In this document: piece after piece, positions 34,831 to 44,142 of the stretch
Numbering within the stretch: position 1 is the first letter of the stretch
How the letters are laid out: the number at the start of each line of letters is the position of its first letter
NCBI GenBank assembly: GCA_963665455.1
Contig: OY762279.1
Span: forward strand, 2,790,001 to 2,854,000
Source: VXNE01 sp963665455
GTDB taxonomy: Bacteria > Pseudomonadota > Gammaproteobacteria > Pseudomonadales > Azotimanducaceae
Direction: 5' to 3'
Length of the DNA stretch: 64,000 nt
Notes under the pieces: generated by a model
Seen by the model: only the letters and a program-made list of their open reading frames with translations
Database searches by the model: none
Told to the model about the DNA's origin: nothing
Program-made: the position numbers and the translations under genes

Positions 34831-37017
34831 ATGAACGCAACAGGATCGAGCGCACGGACGTGCGTGGCCGCGGCATTGGCCGCCGCGCTTTGCTGGGGAG
34901 CCTGGGCGCAGGAGGCTGGGGACGACGCCGAGGCCACCCGCCCGGCCATCGAGGAGATCATCGTCTCCGCCCAGAAGCGCGACGAGTCCATCCAGGAGGT
35001 GCCGATCGCGATCTCGGCCTTCACGGGCGAGGAGTTGCGCAACACGGGCATCAAGGACTCGCAGGGCCTCGTGAAGGCCGTGTCGGGCGTGTCCGGAGGC
35101 CTGTCGGGCAACTACATGTTCATCACGATGCGGGGCATCAATGCCGGGACGTACACCGCCGGGTCCGAACCGGCGCTCGGCCTCTACACGGACGGCATCT
35201 ACCGCGGGCGCCACGGGGCCGCGATCGGCACCTACCTCGACCTCGACCGGGTCGAGGTGCTGAAGGGCCCGCAGGGGCTGCTGTTCGGCCGCAACGCCTC
35301 CTCCGGGGCGATCCACGTCATCACGGCGCAGCCGGACCTTGCCGGGACGGGAGCGTCCTTCACGGTGGGCGCCGGGGAGCGGGGCCGGCGAAACCTCGAG
35401 GGGATGGTGAACGTGCCCCTCGGCGACCGCTGGGGCCTGCGGGTGGCCGCGCTGCAGAAGGAAGAGGACGGCTACATGCGCAACCTGACGATGGGCGAGG
35501 ATCACCTCTTCTACGATGTGAGCGCGGCGCGCCTCTCCCTGCGCCACGAGCCCGACTGGGGTGACGCGACGCTGCGGGTCTCCTACGAGGACCGGGAGCA
35601 GTCCGGCGTCATCTACATACCCATCAACCCGGACGGCTCGCTGGCGTGGGGCGACGAACTTACGACGAACGGGACGACGGGCGACTACGACCGCGTCCAG
35701 ATGGCCGCGACGAGCCTGACCGTCAACGTCGACCTGCCCGGGTCCATGTCCCTGCGGTCGTTGACGGGCTTCTACTCCAACAAGTTCGACTACCAGGAGG
35801 ACTGGGACGGGACTCCGGTGGAGTTCGGCAACTGGATGTCGCAGCAGGAGAGCGAGTACTTCAGCCAGGAGGTCGTGTTGTCCGGCGACCGCGGCCGTCT
35901 CTCGTGGTTCGCCGGCGCGAGTTTCTACAGCGAGGACATTTTCTACGACCTGCACCACCTCACGGGAGACATCGGCTGGCTGTTCGGCCTGCCGTTCCCG
36001 CTCATCTTCGACGAGCGCGGGCTCATCGACGGCGACTACCAGGGCTGGGCCGTGTACGGCGAGACGAGGTGGCAGCTCACCGATGCCCTCGACCTGAGCG
36101 TGGGGGGACGCTACACGAGTGACGAACGGGACGGGGAGGTCGAGTTCCTGGGTGGAGGTTTCATCTTTGGCGTGTACACGCCGTCCCCCGTGTCCGGCGG
36201 GGAGACCTGGGACGATTTCTCGCCGCGGGTCGCGCTGCGTTACTTCGTCCAGGACAACGTGATGCTGTATGGCACTGCCAGCCGGGGCTTCAAGGCCGGG
36301 GGGTTCGATACGAATCGTCTGACGGAGCACGGGGACCCGCTGACGCTGCTGCCGCCCCCCGGCGCCGGCGTAGCCACCTATGACGCGGAGGAGGTGTGGG
36401 CGTACGAGGTCGGCGCGAAGGGGAGTCTGCTCGACGAACGCCTGCGCGTGGCAGTGGCGGCCTTCACCTACGACTACAAGGATCGGCAGATCGACGTGTT
36501 CGACCCGACCGCGGGATTGGCCGCGGTGCTCAATGTCGGAGAGGTGGAGGGCTCGGGTGTGGAAGTCGAGTTGCAGTGGGTGCTCAACCGGTACTGGGAC
36601 GTCCAGCTTGCCCTCGGCTACCTCGATGCGGAATCCCGCGGCATTCCGGCGGCCGCGTGCCTGGATTGTGACGGGAACTGGCCGCCATGGAGTCCGGAGC
36701 GTACGGCATCCGGCGCACTCAACGCGCACTACCCGTTCGGGGGTGGAGAGTGGCTCGGAACGCTGGAGTTCTTCTGGCAGTCGGATTTCCACTCGGCCCT
36801 GAACAATCACCCGTTCGGGAGGCTCGATTCGAGCGGCACGGTCAACCTCCAGATCGGCTGGGAGGACGAGCGCTGGAGGGTCGTGGCCTACGTGGAGAAT
36901 ATCGCCGACGAGATCACCCTCCAGGGGCGCTTCTGGGACGCGGACTTCCCGCTCGCCATCAACGCGACCCGCCCGCGGACCGCCGGAGTGAACATCAGTT
37001 ACCGGTTCGGCATGTAG
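34831..37017 (+). CDS. TonB-dependent receptor 2
   Basis: A 728-aa paralogue of receptor 1. Signal peptide (CVAAALAAALCWGAWA), TonB-box region EEIIVSAQKRDES, plug and barrel, C-terminal YRFGM. It matches receptor 3 more closely than receptor 1 in several barrel loops (WMSQQESEY, YTSDERDGEVEFLGGG, YTPSPVSGGETW). The ACLDCDG motif is kept. A hairpin precedes the ATG and a second follows the stop. Confidence 0.9.
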   Translation: MNATGSSARTCVAAALAAALCWGAWAQEAGDDAEATRPAIEEIIVSAQKRDESIQEVPIAISAFTGEELRNTGIKDSQGLVKAVSGVSGGLSGNYMFITMRGINAGTYTAGSEPALGLYTDGIYRGRHGAAIGTYLDLDRVEVLKGPQGLLFGRNASSGAIHVITAQPDLAGTGASFTVGAGERGRRNLEGMVNVPLGDRWGLRVAALQKEEDGYMRNLTMGEDHLFYDVSAARLSLRHEPDWGDATLRVSYEDREQSGVIYIPINPDGSLAWGDELTTNGTTGDYDRVQMAATSLTVNVDLPGSMSLRSLTGFYSNKFDYQEDWDGTPVEFGNWMSQQESEYFSQEVVLSGDRGRLSWFAGASFYSEDIFYDLHHLTGDIGWLFGLPFPLIFDERGLIDGDYQGWAVYGETRWQLTDALDLSVGGRYTSDERDGEVEFLGGGFIFGVYTPSPVSGGETWDDFSPRVALRYFVQDNVMLYGTASRGFKAGGFDTNRLTEHGDPLTLLPPPGAGVATYDAEEVWAYEVGAKGSLLDERLRVAVAAFTYDYKDRQIDVFDPTAGLAAVLNVGEVEGSGVEVELQWVLNRYWDVQLALGYLDAESRGIPAAACLDCDGNWPPWSPERTASGALNAHYPFGGGEWLGTLEFFWQSDFHSALNNHPFGRLDSSGTVNLQIGWEDERWRVVAYVENIADEITLQGRFWDADFPLAINATRPRTAGVNISYRFGM

Positions 37018-37018
37018 C

Positions 37019-37037
37019 GGCGGGGCTCGTCCCCGCC
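37019..37037 (+). terminator. GC hairpin after TonB receptor 2
   Basis: Perfect 7-bp stem ggcgggg/ccccgcc with the same ctcgt loop as the hairpin after receptor 1, two bases past the stop codon. No T-run. Confidence 0.5.
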
Positions 37038-37101
37038 CGTGGTGGTATCGTGCACCATGTCGAGACGGGAGCCCTCGTTGCCTCCCGTTTCGAATCCGTT
37101 G

Positions 37102-37126
37102 GGGGAGAGACCCCGCTGGTCTCCCC
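37102..37126 (+). other. Hairpin upstream of TonB receptor 3
   Basis: Stem ggggagagacc/ggtctcccc with a 2-nt bulge, 25 nt before the receptor 3 ATG. It and the following gaacagagcgaagg match the leader of receptor 1, so the duplicated unit included the leader. Confidence 0.5.
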
Positions 37127-37151
37127 TCCCGAACAGAGCGAAGGGGTACAA

Positions 37152-39341
37152 ATGCACGCACTACGACACACGATCCAGGCGTTCGCCGCCGCGGGGCTGG
37201 CGGGAGCGCTCTGCTGGGGAGCCTGGGCCCAGGAGGCCGGCGACGACGTCGACGCCGCCCGCCCGGCCATAGAGGAGATCATTGTCTCCGCGCAAAAGCG
37301 CGACGAGTCCATCCAGGAGGTGCCGATCGCGATCTCGGCCTTCACGGGCGAGGCGTTGCGCAACACGGGCATCAAGGACTCGCAGGACCTCGTGAAGGCC
37401 GTCGCGGGCGTGGCCGGGAGCCTGTCCAGCAACTACATGTTCATCACCGTGCGGGGCATCAATGCCGGGACGTACACGGCCGCGTCCGAACCGGCGCTCG
37501 GCCTCTACACGGACGGCATCTACCGCGGGCGCCACGGGGCCGCGATCGGCACCTACTACGACCTGGACCGCGTCGAGGTGCTGAAGGGCCCGCAGGGGCT
37601 GCTGTTCGGCCGCAACGCGTCCTCCGGGGCGATCCACGTCATCACGGCGCAGCCGGACCTGGACGGGACGGCGGCGTCCTTCACGGTGGGCGCCGGGGAG
37701 CGGGGCCGCCAGAGTATCGAGGGCATGGTCAACCTGCCGCTCGGCGACCGCTGGGGCCTGCGGGCGGCCGTGCTGCAGAAGGAAGAGGACGGCTACATGC
37801 GCAACCTGACGACGGGCGAGGATCACCTCTGGTACGACGTGAGCGCGGCACGCCTGTCCCTGCGCCACGAGCCCGACTGGGGTGACGCGACGCTGCGGGT
37901 CGCCTACGAGGACCGGGACCAGTCCGGAGTCATCTACATGCCGCTCAACGCGGACGGTTCGCTGATGTGGGGCGACGAACTCACGGTGAACACGACGACG
38001 GCTGACTACGACCGCGTCCAGATGGCCTCGACGAGCCTGACCGTCAACATCGACCTGCCCGGGTCCATGGCCCTGCGGTCGCTCACGGGCTACTACGCCA
38101 ACAAGTTCGACTACCAGGAGGACTGGGACGGGATGCCGCTCGAGATGGGCAACTGGATGTCGCAGCAGGAGAGCGAGTATCTCAGCCAGGAGTTCGTACT
38201 GTCCGGAGACCGCGGCCGCCTCTCGTGGTTCGCTGGCACGAGCTTCTACAACGAGGACGTTTTCTACAACATGCACCACCTCACGGGAGACCTCGGGTTC
38301 CTGTTCGGCTTCCCGTTCCCCCTCGTGTTCGACGAGCGCGCGTTCATCGACGGCGATTATCAGGGCTGGGCCGCGTACGGCGAGACGCGGTGGCAGCTCA
38401 CCGATTCCCTCGACCTGAGCGTGGGGGGGCGCTACACGAGTGACGAACGGGACGGGGAGGTCGAGTTCCTCGGAGGAGGCTTCATCCTGGCGGTCTACAC
38501 ACCGTCCCCGGTATCGGGCGGGGAGACATGGACCGATTTCTCGCCGCGGGTCGCGCTGCGTTACTTCGCGCGCGACAACCTGATGCTCTACGGCACGGCG
38601 AGCCGGGGCTTCAAGGCCGGCGGTCTCGAGACGACCCGTCTGTCGGAGCCGGCGGACCCGCTGACGCTGCTAGCGCCCCCGGGCGCCGGCATCGCCAACT
38701 ACGACGCCGAGGAGGTGTGGGCGTACGAGGTCGGCGCCAAGGGGAATCTGCTCGACGACCGCCTGCGCGTGGCGCTGGCAGCGTTCACGTACGACTACCA
38801 GGACCGGCAGGTGGACGTGTTCGACCCGAGCGCGGGACTGGCCGCCGTGCTCAACATCGGCGAGGTGGAGGGCTCGGGCGTGGAACTCGAGTTGCTGTGG
38901 GTGCTCAACCAGTACCTGGACGTACAACTTGCCCTGGGCTACCTCGATGCGGAATCCCGCGGTATTCCGGCGGCCGCGTGCCTGGACTGCGACGGGAACC
39001 GTCCGCCGGACAGTCCGGAGCACACCGCATCCGGCGCGCTCAACGTGCACTATCCGTTCGCGGGTGGGGAGTGGCTCGGAACGGTGGAATTCTTCTGGCA
39101 GTCGGAGTTCCACTCGAATCTGAACAACCATCCGCTCGGCGCTATCGATTCGAGCGGCACGGTCAACGTGCAGGTCGGCTGGGAGGACGAGCGCTGGAGG
39201 GTCGTGGCCTACGTGGAGAATGTCGGCGACGAGATCACCCTCCAGGCCCGTCACTTCGGCTCCTTCCAGCTCGCGATGAACGCGACCCGCCCGCGGACCG
39301 CGGGCGTGAACGTCAGCTACCGGTTCTCGGCCGACCGATAG
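37152..39341 (+). CDS. TonB-dependent receptor 3
   Basis: A 729-aa third paralogue. The ATG at 37152 (MHALRHTIQAF) gives a proper signal peptide (FAAAGLAGALCWGAWA); the longer open frame to 36687 only shadows receptor 2. The plug is almost identical to the other two; its leader and first residues follow receptor 1, while several barrel loops follow receptor 2, a mosaic pattern suggesting gene conversion. It ends YRFSADR instead of the aromatic-terminal YRFGM, which may affect barrel insertion. ACLDCDG is kept. Last gene of the island, followed by repeat copies B and C. Confidence 0.9.
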   Translation: MHALRHTIQAFAAAGLAGALCWGAWAQEAGDDVDAARPAIEEIIVSAQKRDESIQEVPIAISAFTGEALRNTGIKDSQDLVKAVAGVAGSLSSNYMFITVRGINAGTYTAASEPALGLYTDGIYRGRHGAAIGTYYDLDRVEVLKGPQGLLFGRNASSGAIHVITAQPDLDGTAASFTVGAGERGRQSIEGMVNLPLGDRWGLRAAVLQKEEDGYMRNLTTGEDHLWYDVSAARLSLRHEPDWGDATLRVAYEDRDQSGVIYMPLNADGSLMWGDELTVNTTTADYDRVQMASTSLTVNIDLPGSMALRSLTGYYANKFDYQEDWDGMPLEMGNWMSQQESEYLSQEFVLSGDRGRLSWFAGTSFYNEDVFYNMHHLTGDLGFLFGFPFPLVFDERAFIDGDYQGWAAYGETRWQLTDSLDLSVGGRYTSDERDGEVEFLGGGFILAVYTPSPVSGGETWTDFSPRVALRYFARDNLMLYGTASRGFKAGGLETTRLSEPADPLTLLAPPGAGIANYDAEEVWAYEVGAKGNLLDDRLRVALAAFTYDYQDRQVDVFDPSAGLAAVLNIGEVEGSGVELELLWVLNQYLDVQLALGYLDAESRGIPAAACLDCDGNRPPDSPEHTASGALNVHYPFAGGEWLGTVEFFWQSEFHSNLNNHPLGAIDSSGTVNVQVGWEDERWRVVAYVENVGDEITLQARHFGSFQLAMNATRPRTAGVNVSYRFSADR

Positions 39342-39378
39342 CGTCCGTGCCGATGTCCTGCACGAGACACTGGCGCAC

Positions 39379-39579
39379 CTGGGGAAGGTCTGATTAAGGC
39401 CTTCCCTAGCGCGGCACAGGGATGTGCCGCCAAATTCGATGGCGTAAGCCATTGAATTTGCGGAGCAAGCCGAAACCGCGCTGCTATATCTTGCGAGGGC
39501 AAGCCCTCGCGCTCCCGGGCTGAAGGCTCTCTTGCGACCTGAACAAGTCCATGGACGGGCTTGTTCAGACGTTCCCTAG
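39379..39579 (+). repeat. Structured MITE-like repeat, copy B (divergent, 201 bp)
   Basis: Same order of hairpins as copy A with scattered substitutions (gattaag for gaacaag, aaattcgatggc) and about 43 extra bases in the middle, themselves a hairpin (gcgagggc/gccctcgc). Ends in TTCCCTAG. It begins 38 nt after receptor 3. Between 39342 and 39948 I find only copies B and C and an 84-nt GC-rich spacer with a small gcgccg/cggcgc hairpin. Confidence 0.8.
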
Positions 39580-39663
39580 CGCCCCGCAACCGCCGCCTAC
39601 GGTGCCGCTCGCGGCCCAACCCCACCGGCCTACGCGCCCGCGCCGTCCTACGGCGCGGCCCCC

Positions 39664-39821
39664 CTAGGGAAGGTCTGAACAAGACCTTTCCTAGTGCGGC
39701 ACAGGGATGTGCCGCCAGATTCGATGGCGTAAGCCATTGAATCTGTGGAGCAAGCCGAAACCGCGCTTTTGGCTTGCGACCTGAACAAGTCCATGGACGG
39801 ACTTGTTCAGAGGTTCCCTAG
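39664..39821 (+). repeat. Structured MITE-like repeat, copy C (158 bp)
   Basis: Essentially identical to copy A, 22.7 kb away: same length, same orientation, two base differences seen (tttcct for ttccct; gccgaa for gtcgaa). Near-identity in non-coding DNA points to recent movement or ongoing homogenisation. Confidence 0.88.
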
Positions 39822-39948
39822 GGGAGTTTGGAGAGTAGGTCGTCGGGGCCGACGCCTTGGCCGAGCCGAACGACCGAGCCGAATGAGATTTGCGCCGTCC
39901 CCCGGCGCGAGTTACGGTAGCCGGTGGTTCGCACTCGGGGGAGAGTCC

Positions 39949-41646
39949 ATGGCCCGTTACGATCTGCTGCTGAAGGGTGGGGTCATCATCGACGGTGCGC
40001 GCACGCCGCGTTACTGCACCGACGTGGCCATCGCTGACGGACGCATCGCCGCCATCGGACGCGTCGCGGAGCGCGAGGCGGCGCGGGTGTTCGACGCCGG
40101 GGAATTGATCGTCGCCCCCGGCTTCGTCGATCTGCACACCCACTACGATTCCCAAGTCTTCTGGGACCCCTACTGCACCCTTTCCGGTTGGCACGGCGTC
40201 ACCTCGGTGACGATCGGCAACTGCGGCTTCGGCTTCGCCCCGGTGAAGCCCGAGCATCGCGAACGCGCCATGCTCACGATGGAGCGCAACGAGGCCGTGC
40301 GCGCCAAGACCATGGCCGCCGGCATGCCCTGGGACTGGGAGACCTATCCCGAGTTCTTCGACAGCCTCGAACGCACGCCCAAGGGCGTGAACATGCTGTC
40401 CTACGTGGCGTTGAACCCCATCATGTCCTACGTGATGGGCCACGAAGCCGCCAAGGGCCGCCCGGCGACGGATGCCGAGCGGGCCGAGATGTGCCGGATC
40501 CTGGGCGAGGCGCTCGACGCCGGCGGCTGCGGCTTTTCGGCCCAGCGCCTCGGCGCCAACCCCATCCAGCGCGACTACGACGGCACCCCGATGATCACCG
40601 ACACGATGTCGCAGGAGGATCTCCTAGCGTTCGCCGGCGTGTTGCGCGAGAAGGGCCGGGGCATCATCCAGTTGCTTGGGGAGGAACCGGAGTTCACCGA
40701 GCGGCTCTGCGAGGTGAGCGGCCGGCCGGTGATCTGGAACGCGGTCGTCTTGACGGCGGACCAGCACGGGGTCACCCACGGCCGCTACAAGGATCTCTTG
40801 CAGTGGTTCGAGGACGCCAACCGGCGCGGCAACCGCGTCTTCGGGCAGGCGGTGACGGCCCAGAACAACTACGAGTTCTCCCTCGACGATTGGAACCTCT
40901 TCGACACCATCTCCCTGTGGCGCAACCTGACCATGGGTTCGCCCGAGGAGCGCATGCGCAAGATGCGCGACCCGGATCTACGCAAGGCACTCCGGGAGGG
41001 CTACCGGCCGGGACCGCTGGGTTCGTTGACGAACTCCATTCCCGAACTGATGATCGGCGAGTGCTTCTCGGAGGAGACGCGGGATCTGGAGGGCCTGACC
41101 GTTGCGGAGGTCGCGCGGGCGCAGGACAAGCACGTGGTCGATGTCATGCTGGATACGGCCCTGGCGGACGAACTGCGCACCGTATTCATCACGCCGCCCC
41201 AGGAGATCGACATGGACGCCATGCGCGTCCTGGCGAACTCCCCCTTCGCGCTGCCCGGCATCTCGGACGGCGGCGCGCACATGAAGTTCATGACCACGGG
41301 GCGCTATCCGACCGAGTTCCTCACGCACTTGGTGCGCGACAACGCCATCATGGACTTGGAGCAGGCGCACTGGCGGCTCTCCGGCTACCCGGCGCTGGCC
41401 GCGGGGTTCACGGACCGCGGCGTGCTGCGGGAAGGGGCGCCGGCCGACTTGATCGTCTACGACTACGATGCCCTGAAGCTGTTGCCCACGGAACGGCTGC
41501 ACGACTTCCCGGCCGGAGATTGGCGGCTTTCCCAGAAGGCCGACGGCTACCGCCTCACCATCGTCAACGGCGAGATCACGTTCGAGGACGGGGAGTGCAC
41601 GGGCGCGACGCCGGGTGCGCTCCTGCGGCATGGACGCGCGGTCTGA
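39949..41646 (+). CDS. Amidohydrolase, N-acyl-D-amino-acid deacylase family
   Basis: A 565-aa metal-dependent amidohydrolase: metal-binding LHTHYD near residue 62, the deacylase signature SVTIGNCGFGFAP near 90, and a typical C-terminal beta-sandwich (FTDRGVLREGAPADLIVYDYD). It hydrolyses an amide or related bond of a small molecule in the cytosol; many relatives annotated D-aminoacylase are untested. The start MARYDLLLKGGVIIDG is the family's standard N-terminus; the open frame runs upstream into repeat C and was cut. It is convergent with an acyl-CoA dehydrogenase. Confidence 0.85.
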   Translation: MARYDLLLKGGVIIDGARTPRYCTDVAIADGRIAAIGRVAEREAARVFDAGELIVAPGFVDLHTHYDSQVFWDPYCTLSGWHGVTSVTIGNCGFGFAPVKPEHRERAMLTMERNEAVRAKTMAAGMPWDWETYPEFFDSLERTPKGVNMLSYVALNPIMSYVMGHEAAKGRPATDAERAEMCRILGEALDAGGCGFSAQRLGANPIQRDYDGTPMITDTMSQEDLLAFAGVLREKGRGIIQLLGEEPEFTERLCEVSGRPVIWNAVVLTADQHGVTHGRYKDLLQWFEDANRRGNRVFGQAVTAQNNYEFSLDDWNLFDTISLWRNLTMGSPEERMRKMRDPDLRKALREGYRPGPLGSLTNSIPELMIGECFSEETRDLEGLTVAEVARAQDKHVVDVMLDTALADELRTVFITPPQEIDMDAMRVLANSPFALPGISDGGAHMKFMTTGRYPTEFLTHLVRDNAIMDLEQAHWRLSGYPALAAGFTDRGVLREGAPADLIVYDYDALKLLPTERLHDFPAGDWRLSQKADGYRLTIVNGEITFEDGECTGATPGALLRHGRAV

Positions 41647-41684
41647 CCGGAGCAATGGCGTCGGCGGGGACGCGCAGGGTGCTC

Positions 41685-42977
41685 CTATGCCTCCGCCACC
41701 TCGCGCTCGATCAGGTCCGCGTACTTCGCCAGCGCCCGCTCCCGCCGCTTGATGAGGTGGTAGTCCGGGAATAGCTCGTCCGTGCCCTGGTAGCGCCCGA
41801 GCACCTGCCGCGCCACCGTCACCTTGTGTACTTCGGTGGGGCCGTCGGCGAGGCCCATGTGGAAGCTGTCGAGCACGCCGGCCGCGAACGGCATCTCGGT
41901 GGAGAGCCCGAGGGAGCCATGCACCTGCAGGGCGCGCGCGTAGACGTCGTGGTAGACCTTCGGCATCTGCGCCTTCACCGCCGATATGTCCGCGCGGACC
42001 TCCTTGTAGTTCTTGATCTTGTCGATCTTCCAGGCGGTGCGCAGCACGAACAGGCGGAACTGCTCGATGTCGATCCAGCTATCCGCGATCATCGCCTGCA
42101 CGAGTTGTTTCTGTGCCAGCACCTCGCCCTGGGTCTCCCGCGACAGTGCGCGCTCGCACATCATGTCGAAGGCGCGGCGGACCTTCCCGACCGTGCGCAT
42201 GGCGTGGTGGATGCGCCCGCCGCCGAGGCGCGTCTGCGCCACGATGAACCCTTGTCCGGGGGCGCCGAGCATGTGGTCCCGGGGGATGCGCACGTCGTCG
42301 TAGCGGACGTAGGCGTGGTTGCCCGGGTTCTCGTAGCCGACGGCGACGTTGCGCAGGATCTCCACGCCCGGCGTCTCCGCGGGCACGATGAACATCGACA
42401 TGCGGTCGTACGGAGGAGCTTCCGGGTCCGTGACGGCCATGACGATCAGAAAGGAGGCATGGCGCGCGTTGGAGGAGAACCACTTTTCTCCGTTGATGAC
42501 CCACTCGTCACCGATCGCCTCTGCCCGGCAGGTGAAGACCTTGGGGTCGGCGCCGCCCTGGGGCTCGGTCATCGAGTAGCAGGAGCAGATCTCGTTGTCG
42601 AGCAGCGGCTGTAGGTAGCGGTCCTTCTGTTCGCCGGTTCCGTAGTGGGCCAGGATTTCGGCGTTCCCCGAGTCCGGCGCTTGGCAGCCGAAGGCGACCG
42701 GCGCGCACTTGGCGCGGCCGAGGATCTCGTTCATGAGCGCGAGCTTGAGCTGCCCGTAGCCCTGCCCGCCGAGGTCCGGCCCGAGATGGCACGCCCACAG
42801 TCCCCGCCGCTTGACCTCTTCCTGCAATGGCCGAATCAGCTTGTCGCGGTTCGGGTCCGAGAAGTCGTTCGGATGGCCGAGCACGAAGTCGAGGGGCTCG
42901 ATCTCCTCCCGGACGAAGTCGTCCATCCAGTCGAGATCCCGTTGGAAGGCGGGGTCGGTTTCGAAGTCCCAGGCCAT
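41685..42977 (-). CDS. Acyl-CoA dehydrogenase
   Basis: A 430-aa FAD enzyme of the ACAD family, starting MAWDFETDPAFQRDL. Visible signatures are SMTEPQGGADP (FAD/substrate loop), GEKWFSSNA and, near the C-terminus, ALQVHGSLGLSTEMPFA. It resembles the ACAD10/11-like and FadE-type bacterial enzymes that act on branched or unusual acyl-CoAs; the exact substrate is unknown. The further open frame upstream to 43352 is antisense to the Rpn gene and was discarded. Confidence 0.88.
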   Translation of the reverse strand: MAWDFETDPAFQRDLDWMDDFVREEIEPLDFVLGHPNDFSDPNRDKLIRPLQEEVKRRGLWACHLGPDLGGQGYGQLKLALMNEILGRAKCAPVAFGCQAPDSGNAEILAHYGTGEQKDRYLQPLLDNEICSCYSMTEPQGGADPKVFTCRAEAIGDEWVINGEKWFSSNARHASFLIVMAVTDPEAPPYDRMSMFIVPAETPGVEILRNVAVGYENPGNHAYVRYDDVRIPRDHMLGAPGQGFIVAQTRLGGGRIHHAMRTVGKVRRAFDMMCERALSRETQGEVLAQKQLVQAMIADSWIDIEQFRLFVLRTAWKIDKIKNYKEVRADISAVKAQMPKVYHDVYARALQVHGSLGLSTEMPFAAGVLDSFHMGLADGPTEVHKVTVARQVLGRYQGTDELFPDYHLIKRRERALAKYADLIEREVAEA

Positions 42978-43090
42978 TTGTCGCTCCGGTGGCGGATCCA
43001 GCCGACGATTAAACCCGGTGGCGCGGGGGTTTGGGAAGCTGGACCGGCGACTGTCCGACGGGTGGGTCGTCGGCTCTTTCCGGCAAGTCG

Positions 43091-44128
43091 CTAGCCGGGA
43101 TCCTCCAGCACCTCCAGCAAGGTCGCGCCCGTATCGCAGTCGATGATCCGCTCGCCGACCAGCGCCAGGGCGTCGGGGTCCGCGACGCCGGCAAGACGGT
43201 GCGCCAGTTCCGCCGCCGTGTCGGAACCGAACTTGCGCTCCGCCTGACGGCGCAGCATCGCGCGCTGGCGTTCCACGCCTTGGGCCACGCCCTCGGCCCG
43301 TCCCTGGGCCACGCCCTCCGTGCGCTCGCGCCCGAACTGCTCGGCCTTCCACTGGTTGAACCGCACCTCAATCATGCTCGTCATTTCCAGCCCCTCCGTT
43401 CCCTCCAGTTCCTCGAACGGCGGCAGTGAGCCGCCCTCCGACAGCCGCCTCCACAACTCGCCCGCCCACGCATGCAGCGCCTGGCGGAACGATAATCCGG
43501 CGGCCCCGGTGAAGCGCGTCAGCTCCTCCGCGAGGGTCGCCGCCAGCCCGTCCAACGCGTCCTGCCGCAGCAACCGCGCCACCGCCCGCAGGCGGTTGTC
43601 CTCGGGCCAATCGTCCATCCGCGCCCGCACTAGGTCAAGCAGGATGTACCCCTGGGGCTGGTATGGTCCCAAGTACGCCGCCGCCTCCGCCGGCAACGGC
43701 CGCAGCGGCTCCAGCCCGTCCGCCGCCGACCACCGGGCGGCGCCGTCGTACACCACCACGGGCAGCACCGGCGGCGCGTCCCCGACGGCAATCAAGCCTT
43801 GGCGGCGCAGCGTGTCCAGTTGCCGGGCGGTGTACTCGCGGACGCGCCCGGGCATGTCCGGGTCGTTGCCGGATTGGAACTCCGTCGGCACGACGACGTA
43901 CGCGGGGCGGCCGTCGGGCAACGCCGCGCCGCGCAGGTTCGCGCCGAACAGGGCGTCGCCGCCGCGGCGGCTGAGATCCGTCGCCACCGCGTCGCCGACG
44001 CGCAGGCTGCGCACCGAGCCGGGGTCGAGGTGCGGCCACAGCGCCGGGGCGGCCACGCGCAGCGTGTCCGCGCACACGTCGGGGACGTCGAACAGGAACT
44101 TGAACGCTTCGTCGTGCCGCATCGCCAT
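43091..44128 (-). CDS. Rpn-family PD-(D/E)XK nuclease (YhgA-like transposase-related)
   Basis: A 345-aa protein starting MAMRHDEAFKFLFDVPDVCA, the typical N-terminus of Rpn recombination-promoting nucleases, which use a PD-(D/E)XK fold. The catalytic strands lie in the first 140 residues (VVPTEFQSGND gives the E-x-Q of this family). The C-terminus has the usual repeats rich in Gly, Glu and Gln (EGVAQGRAEGVAQGVERQR) and helices. Such proteins promote RecA-independent recombination and sit near mobile DNA. Repeat copy D ends 15 nt upstream of the start codon. Confidence 0.82.
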   Translation of the reverse strand: MAMRHDEAFKFLFDVPDVCADTLRVAAPALWPHLDPGSVRSLRVGDAVATDLSRRGGDALFGANLRGAALPDGRPAYVVVPTEFQSGNDPDMPGRVREYTARQLDTLRRQGLIAVGDAPPVLPVVVYDGAARWSAADGLEPLRPLPAEAAAYLGPYQPQGYILLDLVRARMDDWPEDNRLRAVARLLRQDALDGLAATLAEELTRFTGAAGLSFRQALHAWAGELWRRLSEGGSLPPFEELEGTEGLEMTSMIEVRFNQWKAEQFGRERTEGVAQGRAEGVAQGVERQRAMLRRQAERKFGSDTAAELAHRLAGVADPDALALVGERIIDCDTGATLLEVLEDPG

Positions 44129-44142
44129 GCGGCGGCTTACGT

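Noticed and set aside
26697..37161. Very long antisense open frames opposite the dehydrogenases and receptors (685, 729, 775 and 881 codons).
   Set aside because: They mirror conserved genes in GC-rich DNA where stop codons are rare; their translations are low-complexity, rich in Arg, Val, Gly and His, with no domain, signal or ribosome site.
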